A stretch of DNA of 64,000 nucleotides from Dactylosporangium siamense (GTDB taxonomy: Bacteria; Actinomycetota; Actinomycetes; Mycobacteriales; Micromonosporaceae). Shown here one piece after another: positions 36,065 through 45,859 of this stretch. A program made the translations under genes and the position numbers. A model generated the notes under the pieces. The model searched no databases. It saw only the letters and a program-made list of their open reading frames with translations, and had not been told where the DNA came from. Every line of letters begins with the position of its first letter. The stretch's first letter is position 1. Location: the NCBI RefSeq assembly GCF_016862795.1, contig NZ_BONQ01000081.1:1-64000 (forward strand), in the 5' to 3' direction.

Positions 36065-37093
36065 ATGCGACCGAGGCGCGGGCCACGATTGCGCCCCGCG
36101 ACCATGGACGACGTGGCAAGGCTCGCCGGAGTGTCGCATCAGACCGTCTCGCGCGTCCTCAACGAACACGTGAGAGTCGCACCGGAGACGCGCGCCCGGG
36201 TGCTGGCCGCGATCCACACGCTGGACTACCGGCCGAACACCCTCGCCCGGGCGCTCGTCACCGGGCGCTCGGGCGCCCTGGGCGTGGTCAGCTTCGACAC
36301 CACGCTCTACGGGCCCGCCTCGACCCTGCAGGGCATCGAGCGGGCCGCGCACGAGGCCGGCTACTTCCTGTCGATCGCCACCACCCGGGAGTCCAGCGAA
36401 CGGTCGCTGTCCGACGCGATCGAGCGGCTGCGCCGCCAGTCGGTGGAGGGCATCGTGGTGATCACCCCGGAGGCCTCCGCGGTCCGTGCCCTGCAGCGGC
36501 TGCCGGACCTGCCGATCGTGGCGGTGGAGGGCATGCCGGACGTCGCGGCGCCGATCGTCACGGTCGACCAGGTCGCCGGCGCGGCCGCGGCCACCCGCCA
36601 CCTGCTGGACCTCGGGCATCCGACGGTGTGGCACATCAGCGGCCCACCGGACTGGTTCGAGGCCCGCGGTCGCGAACGCGGTTGGCGCACCGCGTTGCGG
36701 GAGGCCGGGGTGCCGGTCAACCCGCCGCTGGTCGGTGACTGGAGCGCGCGGTCCGGATATCTGCACGGCCGCGTCATCGCCCAGGTGCCGCACCTGTCGG
36801 CGGTGTTCGCCGCCAACGACCAGATGGCCCTCGGGCTGCTGCGGGCCCTGCGCGAGGCCGGCCGGGACGTCCCGGGCGACGTGAGCGTCATCGGCTTCGA
36901 CGACATCCCCGAGGCGACGTTCTTCGCGCCGCCGCTCACCACGGTCCGGCAGGACTTCGCCGAGGTCGGCCGGCGCAGCCTCGGGCTGCTCCTGGCCCAG
37001 CTGGACGGCGCGCCCCGGCAGGCGCAGGCCGTCGTCGTGCCGGTCGAGCTGGTGGTGCGCGACAGCACCGCACCACGAAGGGGAGCACCGTGA
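36065..37093 (+). CDS. LacI family transcriptional regulator
   Basis: A 342-residue sugar-responsive repressor. The N-terminal LacI helix-turn-helix and hinge are clear (TMDDVARLAGVSHQTVSRVL, then ARALVTGRSGALGVV), followed by a periplasmic-binding-protein-like effector domain with GIVVITPEASA, VAVEGMPDVAAPIVTVDQVA, HISGPPDWFEARGRERGW, VFAANDQMALGLLRALRE and VSVIGFDDIPEATFFAPPLT. It is the only LacI-type gene in the window, so the four palindromic TGTGAGCG/CGCTCACA words upstream of the clan-A hydrolase, GH27, CUT1 binding protein and GH43 genes are most simply assigned to it. The effector is probably a plant-polysaccharide sugar; which one is unknown. Its 3' end lies in a bidirectional terminator. 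Confidence 0.92.
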   Translation: MRPRRGPRLRPATMDDVARLAGVSHQTVSRVLNEHVRVAPETRARVLAAIHTLDYRPNTLARALVTGRSGALGVVSFDTTLYGPASTLQGIERAAHEAGYFLSIATTRESSERSLSDAIERLRRQSVEGIVVITPEASAVRALQRLPDLPIVAVEGMPDVAAPIVTVDQVAGAAAATRHLLDLGHPTVWHISGPPDWFEARGRERGWRTALREAGVPVNPPLVGDWSARSGYLHGRVIAQVPHLSAVFAANDQMALGLLRALREAGRDVPGDVSVIGFDDIPEATFFAPPLTTVRQDFAEVGRRSLGLLLAQLDGAPRQAQAVVVPVELVVRDSTAPRRGAP

Positions 37094-37105
37094 GGCGCTC
37101 CCCTT
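37078..37105. terminator. Bidirectional terminator between lacI-type and dehydrogenase genes
   Basis: AAGGGGAGC (37078-37086) and GCTCCCCTT (37097-37105) form a 9-bp stem with a 10-base loop, overlapping the stop codon of the LacI gene and lying 12 bp from the stop of the convergent dehydrogenase gene. Confidence 0.8.
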
Positions 37106-37116
37106 GCCGGGCATGA

Positions 37117-38115
37117 TCAGGACGTGATCAGTACCTTGAGGCCGGCGCGGCCGGCCGCCGTCTGGAACGCCTCCGCCGAGTCGAGCAGCGTGAAGCGGTG
37201 CGTGACGAGTGAGCCGACGTCGATCCGGCCACTGCGGACCAGGTCGATCGCGCGCGGGTACACCTCGTGCATCCGGCGGGACAGCGCCAGCGTCAAACCC
37301 TTGCGCCGGGCCGGTCCCGCGGGAAACGTGGTCTGATCCTCGTCCGGGATCCCGACGAGCACGACCCGGCCCCCGGGACGGGCCGCCCGCACCGAGGTGC
37401 GCACCGCGTCGTCGTTGCCGGCCACCTCGAACGCCACGTCGACGTCGGCGCCGTCGAGGACGTCCGCACCGGTGTCGAGCATCGCCTGGTCCGCGCCGTA
37501 GCGGCGCGCCGCCGCGACCCGGTGTTCCAGGCGGTCCACGGCCAGCACCCGGGTGGCCCCGGCGACCCGGGCCAGCTGCACGAGCAGCAGCCCGATCGGG
37601 CCGCAGCCGACGACCGCGACCGACCCGCCGAGGCGCAGATGCCCGAGGCCGACGGCGTGGATCGCCACGCCCAGGGGCTCGAGCATCGCGCCGTCGGCGT
37701 CGGACAGGCCGTCGGGCAGCGGGTGCAGCAGTTCGGTCGGCCAGGCGATCCACTCCCGCAGCGCCCCGTCGAGCTCGCCGTGCCCGGCGAAGCGGACCTG
37801 CGGGCACAGGTTGCCGTGCCCGGCACGGCAGTGCTCACAGCGCGTGCACGGGATCGCCGGGTCGACCGCGACCCGCCGGCCGTGCAGCGGACCGCCTTCC
37901 ACGACGCCGGCGAACTCGTGCCCGGGGACGACCGGCTGCCGCAGCTGCGCGTCGCCGATCCCGCCGTGGGAGAACCAGTGCAGGTCCGAGCCGCAGATGC
38001 CGACCGCGGTGACCCGCACCAGGCTCATCCCGTCGCCGGGCACGGGCCGGGGCTCGGCGGCGCACCGCAGGTCCCCGACACCGTGCAACCGCATCGCCAA
38101 CCCCTGATCGGTCAT
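37117..38115 (-). CDS. Zinc-dependent alcohol/polyol dehydrogenase
   Basis: A 332-residue medium-chain dehydrogenase, like L-idonate 5-dehydrogenase or sorbitol dehydrogenase. Catalytic-zinc ligands are in GICGSDLHWF and PGHEFAG, the structural zinc cluster is CTRCEHCRAGHGNLC, and the NAD fold starts at VAVVGCGPIGLLLVQLA. ATG 38115 is chosen because GGAGGAG sits six bases before it. An in-frame ATG at 38148 overlaps the GH27 stop (ATGA) and would give eleven more residues; that coupling is a real alternative. It follows the GH27 gene in one operon and should therefore be under the same LacI-type operator. It may oxidise a sugar or sugar acid released in this region; the substrate is not certain. 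Confidence 0.88.
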   Translation of the reverse strand: MTDQGLAMRLHGVGDLRCAAEPRPVPGDGMSLVRVTAVGICGSDLHWFSHGGIGDAQLRQPVVPGHEFAGVVEGGPLHGRRVAVDPAIPCTRCEHCRAGHGNLCPQVRFAGHGELDGALREWIAWPTELLHPLPDGLSDADGAMLEPLGVAIHAVGLGHLRLGGSVAVVGCGPIGLLLVQLARVAGATRVLAVDRLEHRVAAARRYGADQAMLDTGADVLDGADVDVAFEVAGNDDAVRTSVRAARPGGRVVLVGIPDEDQTTFPAGPARRKGLTLALSRRMHEVYPRAIDLVRSGRIDVGSLVTHRFTLLDSAEAFQTAAGRAGLKVLITS

Positions 38116-38144
38116 GCCGGCTCCTCCGTTGGGCTGCGTTCCGG

Positions 38145-39401
38145 TCATGTGCCCATCATCCGGAACAGGGCACTGCCGTGCGCGGGCAGGTCCACCGGCA
38201 GCTCGGCCGGCAGCGCGCCGAGGTCCTGCCCGGTCCACAGCTCGACGGCCCGGGTGCCGGGCGGGCAGCCCAGCGAGCCCAGCGCGACGGACCCGGTCAG
38301 CGGCCCGTCGCCGGTGGCGAAGACCGCGACGTAGCGGCTGCCGCCGTCGCCGTCGGCGGTCCACACCGCGAGGTCGCCCTCGCGGAGGACCTGCCGGTTG
38401 CCGGTGCTGCGCTTGAGCACGGCCAGCACCGCGTCGTTCGTCAGCAGCTCGAGCGTCCGCGGGTCGCTGCGCGGCAGGTCACCGCCGAACATCAGCGGGG
38501 AGCGGGCGATGCACCACAGTGTCATGAGGGTGCGCTGCTCGTCCCAGGTCAGCAGCGAGTCGCGGTCGACGCCGCGTTCCGCGCGGATGCCGACCCGCCC
38601 GAGGGGCAGCATGTCGGCGTCCGGCCAGGAGCCCGGGCCGGCGAGGTGGGCCCACCGCGCGCACCGGTCGAACTGGTCGTAGACGTCCTCCCAGCGGTCC
38701 CACAGGTCGTCGGAGACGCGCCACATGTCGGCGTTGGCCCGCAGGTGCGCGTCGTGTTCCAGGGACAGGTCCCGGCCCGGGGACAGGCTGAGGACCATGT
38801 CCCGGCCGCAGCCGCGCAACGCCGTGGAGAACGCGGCGATCTCCCGGTCGTGGTACGGGCCGAGCATGTCGTCGACCTTGACGAAGTCGACGCCCCACGC
38901 CGCGAACATCGCCAGGAGCGAGTCGTAGTAGGCCTGCGCGCCGGGGTGGTCGTGGTTCAGCCCGACGTTGTCGGTGTTCCAGTCGCAGGTTGAGGTCCCG
39001 TCGGCGACGTCGCGCGCGCCGTAGGGGGTGCCGAGCACCGGCAGGTTGTCCCGGACGGCGAGCCGGGGGATGCCGCGCATGATGTGCACGCCGAACTTGA
39101 GGCCCAGCTCGTGGATCCGCCCGGCCAGGGGGCCGAATCCCTGTCCCCCGGCCGCGGACGGGAAGCGGTGTTCGACCGGCTGCGGCCGGCCGTGGCCGTC
39201 GAGCACCAGCGGCGCGTCGTCGTTGTAGCCGCCGGCGCGGGCGGTCGGCTCGTACCACTGGATGTCCACGACGACGGTGTCCCAGCCGTGCGGCAGCAGC
39301 TTCGCGGCCATGAACTCGGCGTTGGCGAGCACCTCGGCCTCGGTGACGGTGGTGCCGTAACAGTCCCAGCTGTTCCAGCCCATGGGCGGTGTGGTGGTCA
39401 A
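38145..39401 (-). CDS. Glycoside hydrolase family 27 (alpha-galactosidase-type)
   Basis: A 418-residue enzyme of family GH27, which contains alpha-galactosidases and beta-L-arabinopyranosidases. MTTTPPMGWNSWDCYGTTVT is the family's opening motif; VDFVKVDDMLG carries the nucleophile Asp and MWRVSDDLWDRW the acid/base Asp; GSWPDADMLPLG and RSPLMFGGDL follow as expected. No signal peptide, so it acts on imported oligosaccharides. The start is TTG at 39401 with AAGGAG five bases before it; no ATG fits as well. Divergent from the sequence containing a perfect TGTGAGCGCTCACA palindrome 26 bp upstream, and in an operon with the zinc dehydrogenase downstream. Confidence 0.9.
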   Translation of the reverse strand: MTTTPPMGWNSWDCYGTTVTEAEVLANAEFMAAKLLPHGWDTVVVDIQWYEPTARAGGYNDDAPLVLDGHGRPQPVEHRFPSAAGGQGFGPLAGRIHELGLKFGVHIMRGIPRLAVRDNLPVLGTPYGARDVADGTSTCDWNTDNVGLNHDHPGAQAYYDSLLAMFAAWGVDFVKVDDMLGPYHDREIAAFSTALRGCGRDMVLSLSPGRDLSLEHDAHLRANADMWRVSDDLWDRWEDVYDQFDRCARWAHLAGPGSWPDADMLPLGRVGIRAERGVDRDSLLTWDEQRTLMTLWCIARSPLMFGGDLPRSDPRTLELLTNDAVLAVLKRSTGNRQVLREGDLAVWTADGDGGSRYVAVFATGDGPLTGSVALGSLGCPPGTRAVELWTGQDLGALPAELPVDLPAHGSALFRMMGT

Positions 39402-39426
39402 CGTCGCTCCTTGTCGGGTTGCGGGG

Positions 39427-39440
39427 TGTGAGCGCTCACA
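39427..39440. promoter_or_regulatory. LacI-type operator of the GH27 gene
   Basis: TGTGAGCGCTCACA is a perfect 14-bp palindrome 26 bp upstream of the TTG start of the GH27 gene. It is the best copy of the LacI-type word in the window and stands without the GntR-type word. Confidence 0.82.
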
Positions 39441-39478
39441 TATTGGCGGGCAAAGAGGAGCCGGGCGCGAAGGCCGGG

Positions 39479-40234
39479 TCAGCCGCGGGCGCGCCGCCGG
39501 CCCGTCGCGCCGGTCGTCGGGACGACCGGGTGTGCGGTGCGGCCCGACGCCATCTGGGACCGCACGAAGTCCTCGACGCCGGCGACGTGCACGGCGGCGC
39601 GGATGCGGGCCAGCTCGGGGTCCCGTGCGGTGAGCGCGGCCAGGATGGCGCGGTGCTCGCCGAGGGTCCGCCGCGCCGCGCCCTCGTCGGCGAGCTCCCG
39701 CCAGAGCCGCGCGCGCATGGTCTGCCCCGACAGTGACTCGGTCAGGGACGCGAGCACCGGGTTGCCGGCGACGCGCACGATCAGCCGGTGGAAGGCCTGG
39801 TCGTGCTCCAGCAGCGCGTCATGGTCGACGTCGGCGGCCACGAGCAGGTGCTCCGCGGCGTCGAGGATCTGCCCCAGCTCGGCCAGCTCGGCCGGTTGGA
39901 TGCGCACCGCGGCCTGGCTCGTCGCGTGTGATTCCAGGGCCCGCCGGGTCTCCAGCAGGAACAGCTCGGCGCTGTCCTGATGCAGGTCCATCGTGATGGA
40001 CAGCGAGCCGAGCAGCTGGTGCGGCTCGAGGCTGGTGACATAGGTGCCGTCGCCCTGCCGGGTGTCCAGGACGCCGATCAGGGTCAGCGCCCGGACCGCC
40101 TCGCGGAGGGTGCCCCTGGACAGGCCGAGCTCGGCGGCGAGGTCCTTCTCCACCGGCAGCCGATCACCGGCCCGGAGGCGACCGTCGAGGATCATCGCCT
40201 TGATGCCCCCGACGGCGTCGTCGCTCAGCGCCAC
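39479..40234 (-). CDS. GntR family regulator, FadR/FCD subfamily
   Basis: A 251-residue GntR-type regulator: a winged helix-turn-helix (KAMILDGRLRAGDRLPVEKD, AAELGLSRGTLREAVRALTL, GVLDTRQGDGTYVTSL; residues 10-70) followed by a helical FCD ligand domain with the metal-site elements DQAFHRLIVRVAGN and LGEHRAILAAL. The recognition helix (SRGTLREAVRAL) differs from that of the two paralogues at 47781 and 59085 (SRSGVREAVKVL), so it should read a different or related operator. Start is GTG 40234. It is divergent from the GH95-GH51 operon, and the word TCATTCGATGA at 40256 lies between, a candidate site for its own control. Confidence 0.9.
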   Translation of the reverse strand: MALSDDAVGGIKAMILDGRLRAGDRLPVEKDLAAELGLSRGTLREAVRALTLIGVLDTRQGDGTYVTSLEPHQLLGSLSITMDLHQDSAELFLLETRRALESHATSQAAVRIQPAELAELGQILDAAEHLLVAADVDHDALLEHDQAFHRLIVRVAGNPVLASLTESLSGQTMRARLWRELADEGAARRTLGEHRAILAALTARDPELARIRAAVHVAGVEDFVRSQMASGRTAHPVVPTTGATGRRRARG

Positions 40235-40255
40235 CGCGCACCAGCCTTCCGGAAT

Positions 40256-40266
40256 TCATTCGATGA
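40256..40266. promoter_or_regulatory. Variant operator word TCATTCGATGA
   Basis: TCATTCGATGA (arms TCAT/ATGA) lies 22 bp upstream of the GntR gene at 40234 and 136 bp upstream of the GH95 start. The identical 11-mer recurs at 44235-44245, across the stop codon of the GH51 gene. It shares its right half with the GATGT/GATGA half of the common GntR-type word. Assignment to the GntR protein at 39479 is inference. Confidence 0.5.
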
Positions 40267-40401
40267 CTGTCGGACCCGAGCGTAGAGATCCGCGAAGTTG
40301 CGTGTCAAGATGGCTGCCCTGAGCCCCGGTGGCATGATCACTGGCGTTGGTAGATCGCGAGTGGTTGGATGAATTCACCGGCCTACGACGAAGGAAGCGC
40401 A

Positions 40402-42720
40402 ATGCCATACCCCTCTGAGACGCACCGGCGGTTGTGGTACGACCGGCCCGCCCGAACCTGGATGGAGGCCCTGCCACTGGGCAACGGCCGGCTCGGCGCG
40501 ATGGTGTTCGGCGGCGTGGACACCGAACGCGTCGCGCTCAACGTCGACAGCCTGTGGTCCGGCGTGCCCCGCGACGCGGGCGTCACCGGCGGCCCGGCCG
40601 CCCTGGCCGCGGTCCGCGGCCACCTGCGCGACGGGGACCGGGTCGCGGCCGGCGCCGCCTCGATCGACCTGCAGGGGCCCAACAGCGAGTCGTTCCAGCC
40701 GCTGGGCGACCTGATCGTGCGCCACGAGCGGCCGCGGACCGGCGACTACCGCCGCGACCTCGACCTGGGCCGGGCCCTGGCGACGGTCACCGCCGGATCC
40801 GGCTACCGCAGCGTGGCGTACTGCTCCGCGCCGGACGGTGTCACCGTCGTGCGGCTGCGGGCCGATCACGACGACCCCCTGGACTTCACGGTGTCGCTGC
40901 GCCACCCGCACACCGACGACCCGCCGCCCGGGACGCCCGGCCCGGCGACGCTGCTGCTCGGCGGACGGGCCCCGGCGCACGTGTCGCCGCCGCACGCGGG
41001 CCGTGCGGACCCGGTGCGCTACGAGCCCGGCATCGGCACGCGGTTCGTGTTCGGGGTCAGGGTGGTGCCCGCCGACGGCAGCGTCGAACCGGCCGGTGCC
41101 GGGCTGCGGGTGCGCGGCGCCACCGACGTCACGCTGCTGGTGGCGGCCGAGACCGGGTACGTCGACTGGGACGTGCCACCGCACGAGGACGCGGCCCGGC
41201 TCGCCGCGGCCGTGACCACGACCCTGGACCGGGCGGCCGCGATCCCCGCCGACGAACTGCGGGAGCGCCACGAGGCCGACCACGGCGCGCTCTTCGACCG
41301 GGTGGCGTTGCGCGTGCCCGGTGGCGACGCGGACCGCCTGCCCACCGACGAGCGGCTGCGCCGCCTCCGAGACGGCGCGCCGGACACCGACCTCGCCGCG
41401 CTGCTCTTCGACTACGGCCGCTACCTGCTCATCGCCTCGTCCCGCCCGGGCACGCTGCCGGCGAACCTGCAGGGCGTGTGGAACGAGGAGGTGCAGCCGT
41501 CGTGGAGCAGCAACTTCACCAGCAACATCAACGTCCAGATGAACTACTGGCCGGCGGAGACGACCAACCTGGCCGAGTGCCACGAGCCGCTGTTCGACCT
41601 CGTCGAGCGGCTGGCGGTCTCCGGTGCCCGCACGGTGCGGTCGCTGTACGACTGCGCCGGCTGGACCGTGCACCACAACGTCGACATCTGGTGCACCTCC
41701 TGGCCGGTCGGCGAGGGTGAGGGCGACCCAATGTATGCCATGTGGCCGATGGGCGGCCCGTGGCTGGTCCGGCACCTGGTCGACCACGCGGAGTTCGCCG
41801 GCGCTGACAAGGGCGCCGCGCGGGACTGGCCGCTGCTGCGCGGCGCCACCGAGTTCGTCCTGGACTTCCTGCACGAGGACGGCCACGGCCGGCTCGTCAG
41901 CAGTCCGTCCACGTCACCGGAGAACACCTTCCTCGACCCGGCCGGCCGTCAGGTCTCGCTCGACGTCATGACCACCATGGACATCTGGCTCGTCCGGGAC
42001 CTGTTCCGCTGCACCCTTGCGGCGCAACAGTGCACCGGGGACCTCCGCGACCGGATCCAGCAGGCCCTGGCGCGACTGCCGGAGCCTCGCATCGGCGCCG
42101 ACGGCCGGTTGCTGGAGTGGTCCGGGCCGTTCCCGGAGTTCGAGCCCGGGCACCGACACGTGTCGCACCTCTACGCGCTGTACCCGGGCGAGGAGATCGA
42201 CGTCGAGGACACCCCGGAGCTGGCCGGCGCGGCCCGCCGGTCGCTGCTGGGCAGGCTGGACGCCGACGGCGGCAGCACCGGCTGGAGCCGGGCCTGGGCG
42301 ATCTGCCTGTGGGCCAGGCTCGGCGACGGCGCCGCGGCGGAGCGGAGCATCACCACGCTGCTGCAGCGGTACACGGCCGCCAACATGTACGACGTGCACC
42401 CGGTGGACATCTTCCAGATCGACGGCACGTTCGGCGCGACGGCCGGCATCGCCGAGATGCTGGTGCAGAGCCACCGCGGCCGGATCCGGCTGCTGCCCGC
42501 TCTGCCCCCGGCCTGGCCCGACGGATCGGTGCGCGGCCTGCGGGCCCGCGGGCCGGTGCTCGTCGACCTGGAGTGGCGCGACGGTCTGCTCACCCAGGCG
42601 ACGCTGACCGCCGACCGGGACCGGCAGGTGGCGCTCGGGCTGCCCGACGGGGTCAAGGGCCCGGCCGAACTGACCCTGCGTGCCGGCGTTCCTGAAACGG
42701 TGATCTTCAATGTCTCGTGA
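40402..42720 (+). CDS. Alpha-L-fucosidase, family GH95
   Basis: A 772-residue inverting alpha-L-fucosidase that releases L-fucose from alpha-1,2- and related linkages. The N-terminal [20 protein letters not shown] and [10 protein letters not shown] are the GH95 opening. Catalytic features known from the bifidobacterial enzyme are visible: the Asn pair in [12 protein letters not shown] (N375 and N377), the acid Glu in SPENTF (E507), and the Asp in [17 protein letters not shown]. Length is normal. No signal peptide, so it acts on imported fucosylated oligosaccharides. The frame opens at ATG 40369, but GAAGGAAG precedes ATG 40402, which is preferred. It overlaps the GH51 gene by 11 bp, so both are made together; the freed fucose feeds the fucose pathway genes in this region. 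Galactosidase activity exists in some GH95 members. Confidence 0.92.
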   Translation: MPYPSETHRRLWYDRPARTWMEALPLGNGRLGAMVFGGVDTERVALNVDSLWSGVPRDAGVTGGPAALAAVRGHLRDGDRVAAGAASIDLQGPNSESFQPLGDLIVRHERPRTGDYRRDLDLGRALATVTAGSGYRSVAYCSAPDGVTVVRLRADHDDPLDFTVSLRHPHTDDPPPGTPGPATLLLGGRAPAHVSPPHAGRADPVRYEPGIGTRFVFGVRVVPADGSVEPAGAGLRVRGATDVTLLVAAETGYVDWDVPPHEDAARLAAAVTTTLDRAAAIPADELRERHEADHGALFDRVALRVPGGDADRLPTDERLRRLRDGAPDTDLAALLFDYGRYLLIASSRPGTLPANLQGVWNEEVQPSWSSNFTSNINVQMNYWPAETTNLAECHEPLFDLVERLAVSGARTVRSLYDCAGWTVHHNVDIWCTSWPVGEGEGDPMYAMWPMGGPWLVRHLVDHAEFAGADKGAARDWPLLRGATEFVLDFLHEDGHGRLVSSPSTSPENTFLDPAGRQVSLDVMTTMDIWLVRDLFRCTLAAQQCTGDLRDRIQQALARLPEPRIGADGRLLEWSGPFPEFEPGHRHVSHLYALYPGEEIDVEDTPELAGAARRSLLGRLDADGGSTGWSRAWAICLWARLGDGAAAERSITTLLQRYTAANMYDVHPVDIFQIDGTFGATAGIAEMLVQSHRGRIRLLPALPPAWPDGSVRGLRARGPVLVDLEWRDGLLTQATLTADRDRQVALGLPDGVKGPAELTLRAGVPETVIFNVS

Positions 42721-44245
42721 GGACATGCGAACGGTCCTGCACTGCCATCCGGCGTTCCCGGTGGGTCCCGTCCGGCCGCGGCTCTTCGGGTCGTTCGTGG
42801 AGCACTTCGGCCGCTGCGTCTACGGCGGCATCTACGAGCCCGGGCATCCCAAGGCCGACGAGGAGGGCCTGCGCGGCGACGTGCTCGACCTGGTCCGGGA
42901 GCTGGGCGTCACCGTGGTGCGCTACCCGGGCGGCAACTTCGTCTCCGGGTACCGCTGGGAGGACGGCGTCGGCCCGGTGCGGGACCGCCCGGTCCGGCTG
43001 GACGGGTCCTGGCGCAGCGTCGAGACCAACCGGTTCGGGCTCGGCGAGTTCGCCGGCTGGGCGGCGAAGGCCGGCGTCGAGACGATGCTGGCGGTCAACC
43101 TCGGCACCCGCGGCGTGCAGGAGGCCCTGGACCTTCTGGAGTACGCGAACCATCCGGGCGGCACCCGGCTGTCCGACCAGCGGGTCGCCGACGGCACCGG
43201 GGACCCACTCGGCATCCGGATGTGGTGCCTGGGCAACGAGATGGACGGGCCCTGGCAGACGGGGCACAAGACCGCCACCGAATACGGGCGGCTGGCCGCG
43301 GAGACGGCCCGGGCGATGCGCATGCTCGACCCGGGCCTGGAGCTCGTCGCCTGCGGCAGCAGCGGCTCCGGCATGCCGACGTTCGGCGAATGGGAGCACA
43401 CCGTCCTCGAGCTCGCCTACGACCTGGTCGATCACGTGTCGGCGCACGCGTACTACGAGGCGACCCCGGAGGATCCCGGCAGCTTCCTTGCCTCCGCCGT
43501 CGACATGGACCGGATGATCGAAGCGGTCGTGGCGACCGCCGACGCGGTCGGTGCGAAGCTCAAGAGCCGCAAGCGCATCATGGTCTCGTTCGACGAGTGG
43601 AACGTCTGGTATCAGTCCCGGCTCGGCGACTGCCTGCCGAAGGACTGGACGGTCGCACCGAGGATCAGCGAGGACGCCTACACCGTGTCCGACGCGGTGG
43701 TGGTCGGCAACCTGCTCATCTCACTGCTGCGGCACGCCGACCGGGTCGCGGCCGCCTGCCAGGCGCAACTGGTCAACGCGATCGCCCCGATCCGGGCCGA
43801 GCCCGGCGGGCCGGCGTGGCGGCAGACGATCTTTCATCCCTTCGCGCAGGCCGCACGGCACGCCCGGGGCACGGTCCTGCAGACGCGGCTGTCCGGGCCG
43901 ACGTACGAGACGGCCCGCTACGGCGAGGTGCCGGTGGTGGACGCGACCGCGGTCCACGACGCCGACGCCGGCCTGCTGACCGTGTTCGCGGTGAGCCGGC
44001 ACCGCACCGAGCCGGTGCCGCTGCGGCTGGACCTGGCCGCCCTGCCCGGCTACGACCTGGTCGAGCACTCGGTGCTGGCCGACCCGGATCCCCTGGCCGT
44101 CAACAGCCGGGCCGAACCCGAGCGGGTCACTCCGGGCGATGCGACCGGGGCGGCGAGGCGGACGGAGACGGCGCTGGACGTGACGCTGCCGCCGACGTCG
44201 TGGAACGTGCTCCGGCTGCGCACGAACGAGGGAGTCATTCGATGA
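42710..44245 (+). CDS. Alpha-L-arabinofuranosidase, family GH51
   Basis: A 511-residue retaining arabinofuranosidase. Family landmarks are [20 protein letters not shown] near the N-terminus, [20 protein letters not shown], the acid/base Glu in [23 protein letters not shown], and the nucleophile Glu in [11 protein letters not shown]. The C-terminal part is the usual beta-sandwich. There is no signal peptide, so it trims imported arabino-oligosaccharides inside the cell, complementing the two secreted GH43 enzymes at 51763-54593. ATG 42710 lies inside the end of the GH95 gene (11-bp overlap), implying translational coupling. The stop codon lies within a TCATTCGATGA operator-like word. Confidence 0.94.
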   Translation: MSREDMRTVLHCHPAFPVGPVRPRLFGSFVEHFGRCVYGGIYEPGHPKADEEGLRGDVLDLVRELGVTVVRYPGGNFVSGYRWEDGVGPVRDRPVRLDGSWRSVETNRFGLGEFAGWAAKAGVETMLAVNLGTRGVQEALDLLEYANHPGGTRLSDQRVADGTGDPLGIRMWCLGNEMDGPWQTGHKTATEYGRLAAETARAMRMLDPGLELVACGSSGSGMPTFGEWEHTVLELAYDLVDHVSAHAYYEATPEDPGSFLASAVDMDRMIEAVVATADAVGAKLKSRKRIMVSFDEWNVWYQSRLGDCLPKDWTVAPRISEDAYTVSDAVVVGNLLISLLRHADRVAAACQAQLVNAIAPIRAEPGGPAWRQTIFHPFAQAARHARGTVLQTRLSGPTYETARYGEVPVVDATAVHDADAGLLTVFAVSRHRTEPVPLRLDLAALPGYDLVEHSVLADPDPLAVNSRAEPERVTPGDATGAARRTETALDVTLPPTSWNVLRLRTNEGVIR

Positions 44246-44358
44246 TTCGGTTGCAGACGTCAGACCTGCGCGGGTGGGGTTCGGCTGGAAGGCCGGCCGT
44301 CAAACGGGCAGAAGTGCTGTTCGATAACGGTTTCGTGCATCGAGCTGGTAACGGCGCC

Positions 44359-44446
44359 TTGACATCGATCGGACTGCGATCTACGGTTCCGGCATCACTC
44401 ATCAGATGAATGAGCGTTCGCGGTGCCAAGTTTGTTAGCGCTCACA
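44359..44446 (+). promoter_or_regulatory. Promoter and two operators for the CUT1 sugar transporter
   Basis: TTGACA (44359-44364) and TACGGT (44382-44387) are separated by 17 bp. TCATCAGATGA, a perfect-arm form of the GntR-type word, lies at 44399-44409, about where transcription would begin, and TGTTAGCGCTCACA, a LacI-type word, at 44433-44446 in the leader. The remainder of the 301-bp gap from 44246 holds no gene that I can see. Confidence 0.75.
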
Positions 44447-44546
44447 CCCCCGCGCCAGGCGCTGCGAACTCTGATCGACACCCTGAGCACCCCCACCGGA
44501 AGCGCGAGCCTGTGCGCCGCGCTCCGGCCATCCAGGAAGGACGCAG

Positions 44547-45857
44547 ATGGCTCTCAACGTTGACAGGCGGAGGTTCCTCATCGGGACCCTCGGCGTCGCC
44601 GCCGCCGGCGCGCTGTCGGCCTGCGGCTCACCCGGCGACGACGGCGACACCAAGACCGGCGCCGCCGCCGACAAGGACGTCGACAAGCTGGTGTTCCTCA
44701 CCAACGCCGACGACCCCACCGCGAAGCCGATCAGCGAGAAGTACACCAAGACCAAGGTCGAGGTCCGCCAGACCGACTCGTCGACCTACGCCGACAACTT
44801 CCCCCGGATCGCGACCGCCTCGGACGCACCCAACATCGCCGGGTTCTTCATCGACGGCGGGCGGTTCACCGACCTCGCCAAGGGTGGCAAACTGCTGGAC
44901 CTCACCGACGTGTGGGAGTCCTCCGGGCTGAACAAGGCCGTTCCCGACCTGATCAAGAAGAAGTACCTGGAGTTCACCGGCGACGGCAAGGTCTACGGCG
45001 TGCCGACGAACACCAGCCGCTACGGCTGCCTGTTCTACCGCAAGTCGGTGCTGCAGGCGGCGGGCGTGACCCCGCCGGCCAACCACGTCTGGGCCTCCGA
45101 GGCGGAGTGGAACGCGGCGTGCGACAAGCTCAAGGCCGCCGGCATCGAGCCGCTCAGTGTCGGCGGCAAGGACGGGTATCCGCTGTCGCACCTGCAGGAC
45201 GGCCTGCTGTCCTCGGTGATGGCGCCGGACCTCATCAACTCCCCACTGAAGATCGACTACAACTCGCCGGAGTGGAAGGCGCCGGTGCAGAAGCTGCTCG
45301 AGTGGAACCAGAAGGGCTACTTCTCCCGCGGCTTCCTGGGCCGCTCCACCGACCAGGGCAACACGCTGTTCGGGCAGAAGAAGGTCGGCTTCTCCACCGG
45401 CATGAACGTCTGGCAGCCGCTCGTGGTCAAGGCCGGCACGCCGGTCGAGGACCTCGACTGGTGCCTGCTGCCGCCCATCGGCGCGTTGCCGGCGAAGATG
45501 TCGATCTACGCCGGTGGCGGTGTGGTGATCCCGGCCATCGCCGGCGGGCACAAGCAGGCCAAGGAGTTCATGAGCTACCTCGTCTCGCCCGAGGCGGCCC
45601 TGGACGGCGCGAAGATCGGTCAGGCGGTCCCGGCCCGCACCGACGTCCCCGGCCTGCAGGACGCGCTCGGCCCGATCGGCGGCTCGATGGTCGAGTTCGC
45701 CAACCAGAAGGACCGGTCCCAGTTCGGCTGGGACGACCCGGCGCCGACTGACATGATCGAGTACGACCGGAACAACCTGCAGGCGGTGCTCGCCGGGACG
45801 CTGACCGTCGACGCGTTCTGCGCCGAGCTCGAGAAGCTCAAGGCCAAGAAACGCTGA
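44547..45857 (+). CDS. ABC sugar transporter substrate-binding lipoprotein (CUT1)
   Basis: A 436-residue extracellular sugar-binding protein of the family-1 (maltose-binding-like) type. The N-terminus has both a twin-arginine-like RRRFLIGTLG and a lipobox (AAGALSAC), so it is probably exported and anchored as a lipoprotein. Typical internal features include DGKVYGVPTNTSRYGCLFYR, LFGQKKVGFSTGMNVWQPL and KQAKEFMSYLVSPEAA. GGAAGGA precedes ATG 44547. It heads a three-gene operon with two permeases, with gaps of 2 and -4 bp. The doubled control (GntR- and LacI-type sites) and the neighbouring cytosolic GH95, GH51 and GH27 suggest it captures fucosylated or arabinosylated pectin oligosaccharides; the exact ligand is inference. 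Confidence 0.92.
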   Translation: MALNVDRRRFLIGTLGVAAAGALSACGSPGDDGDTKTGAAADKDVDKLVFLTNADDPTAKPISEKYTKTKVEVRQTDSSTYADNFPRIATASDAPNIAGFFIDGGRFTDLAKGGKLLDLTDVWESSGLNKAVPDLIKKKYLEFTGDGKVYGVPTNTSRYGCLFYRKSVLQAAGVTPPANHVWASEAEWNAACDKLKAAGIEPLSVGGKDGYPLSHLQDGLLSSVMAPDLINSPLKIDYNSPEWKAPVQKLLEWNQKGYFSRGFLGRSTDQGNTLFGQKKVGFSTGMNVWQPLVVKAGTPVEDLDWCLLPPIGALPAKMSIYAGGGVVIPAIAGGHKQAKEFMSYLVSPEAALDGAKIGQAVPARTDVPGLQDALGPIGGSMVEFANQKDRSQFGWDDPAPTDMIEYDRNNLQAVLAGTLTVDAFCAELEKLKAKKR

Positions 45858-45859
45858 CG

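Noticed and set aside
34799-37807. A 1002-codon minus-strand frame over the dehydratase and LacI genes
   Set aside because: No motif in the translation; the genes on the plus strand (and the dehydrogenase in another minus frame) explain the sequence.
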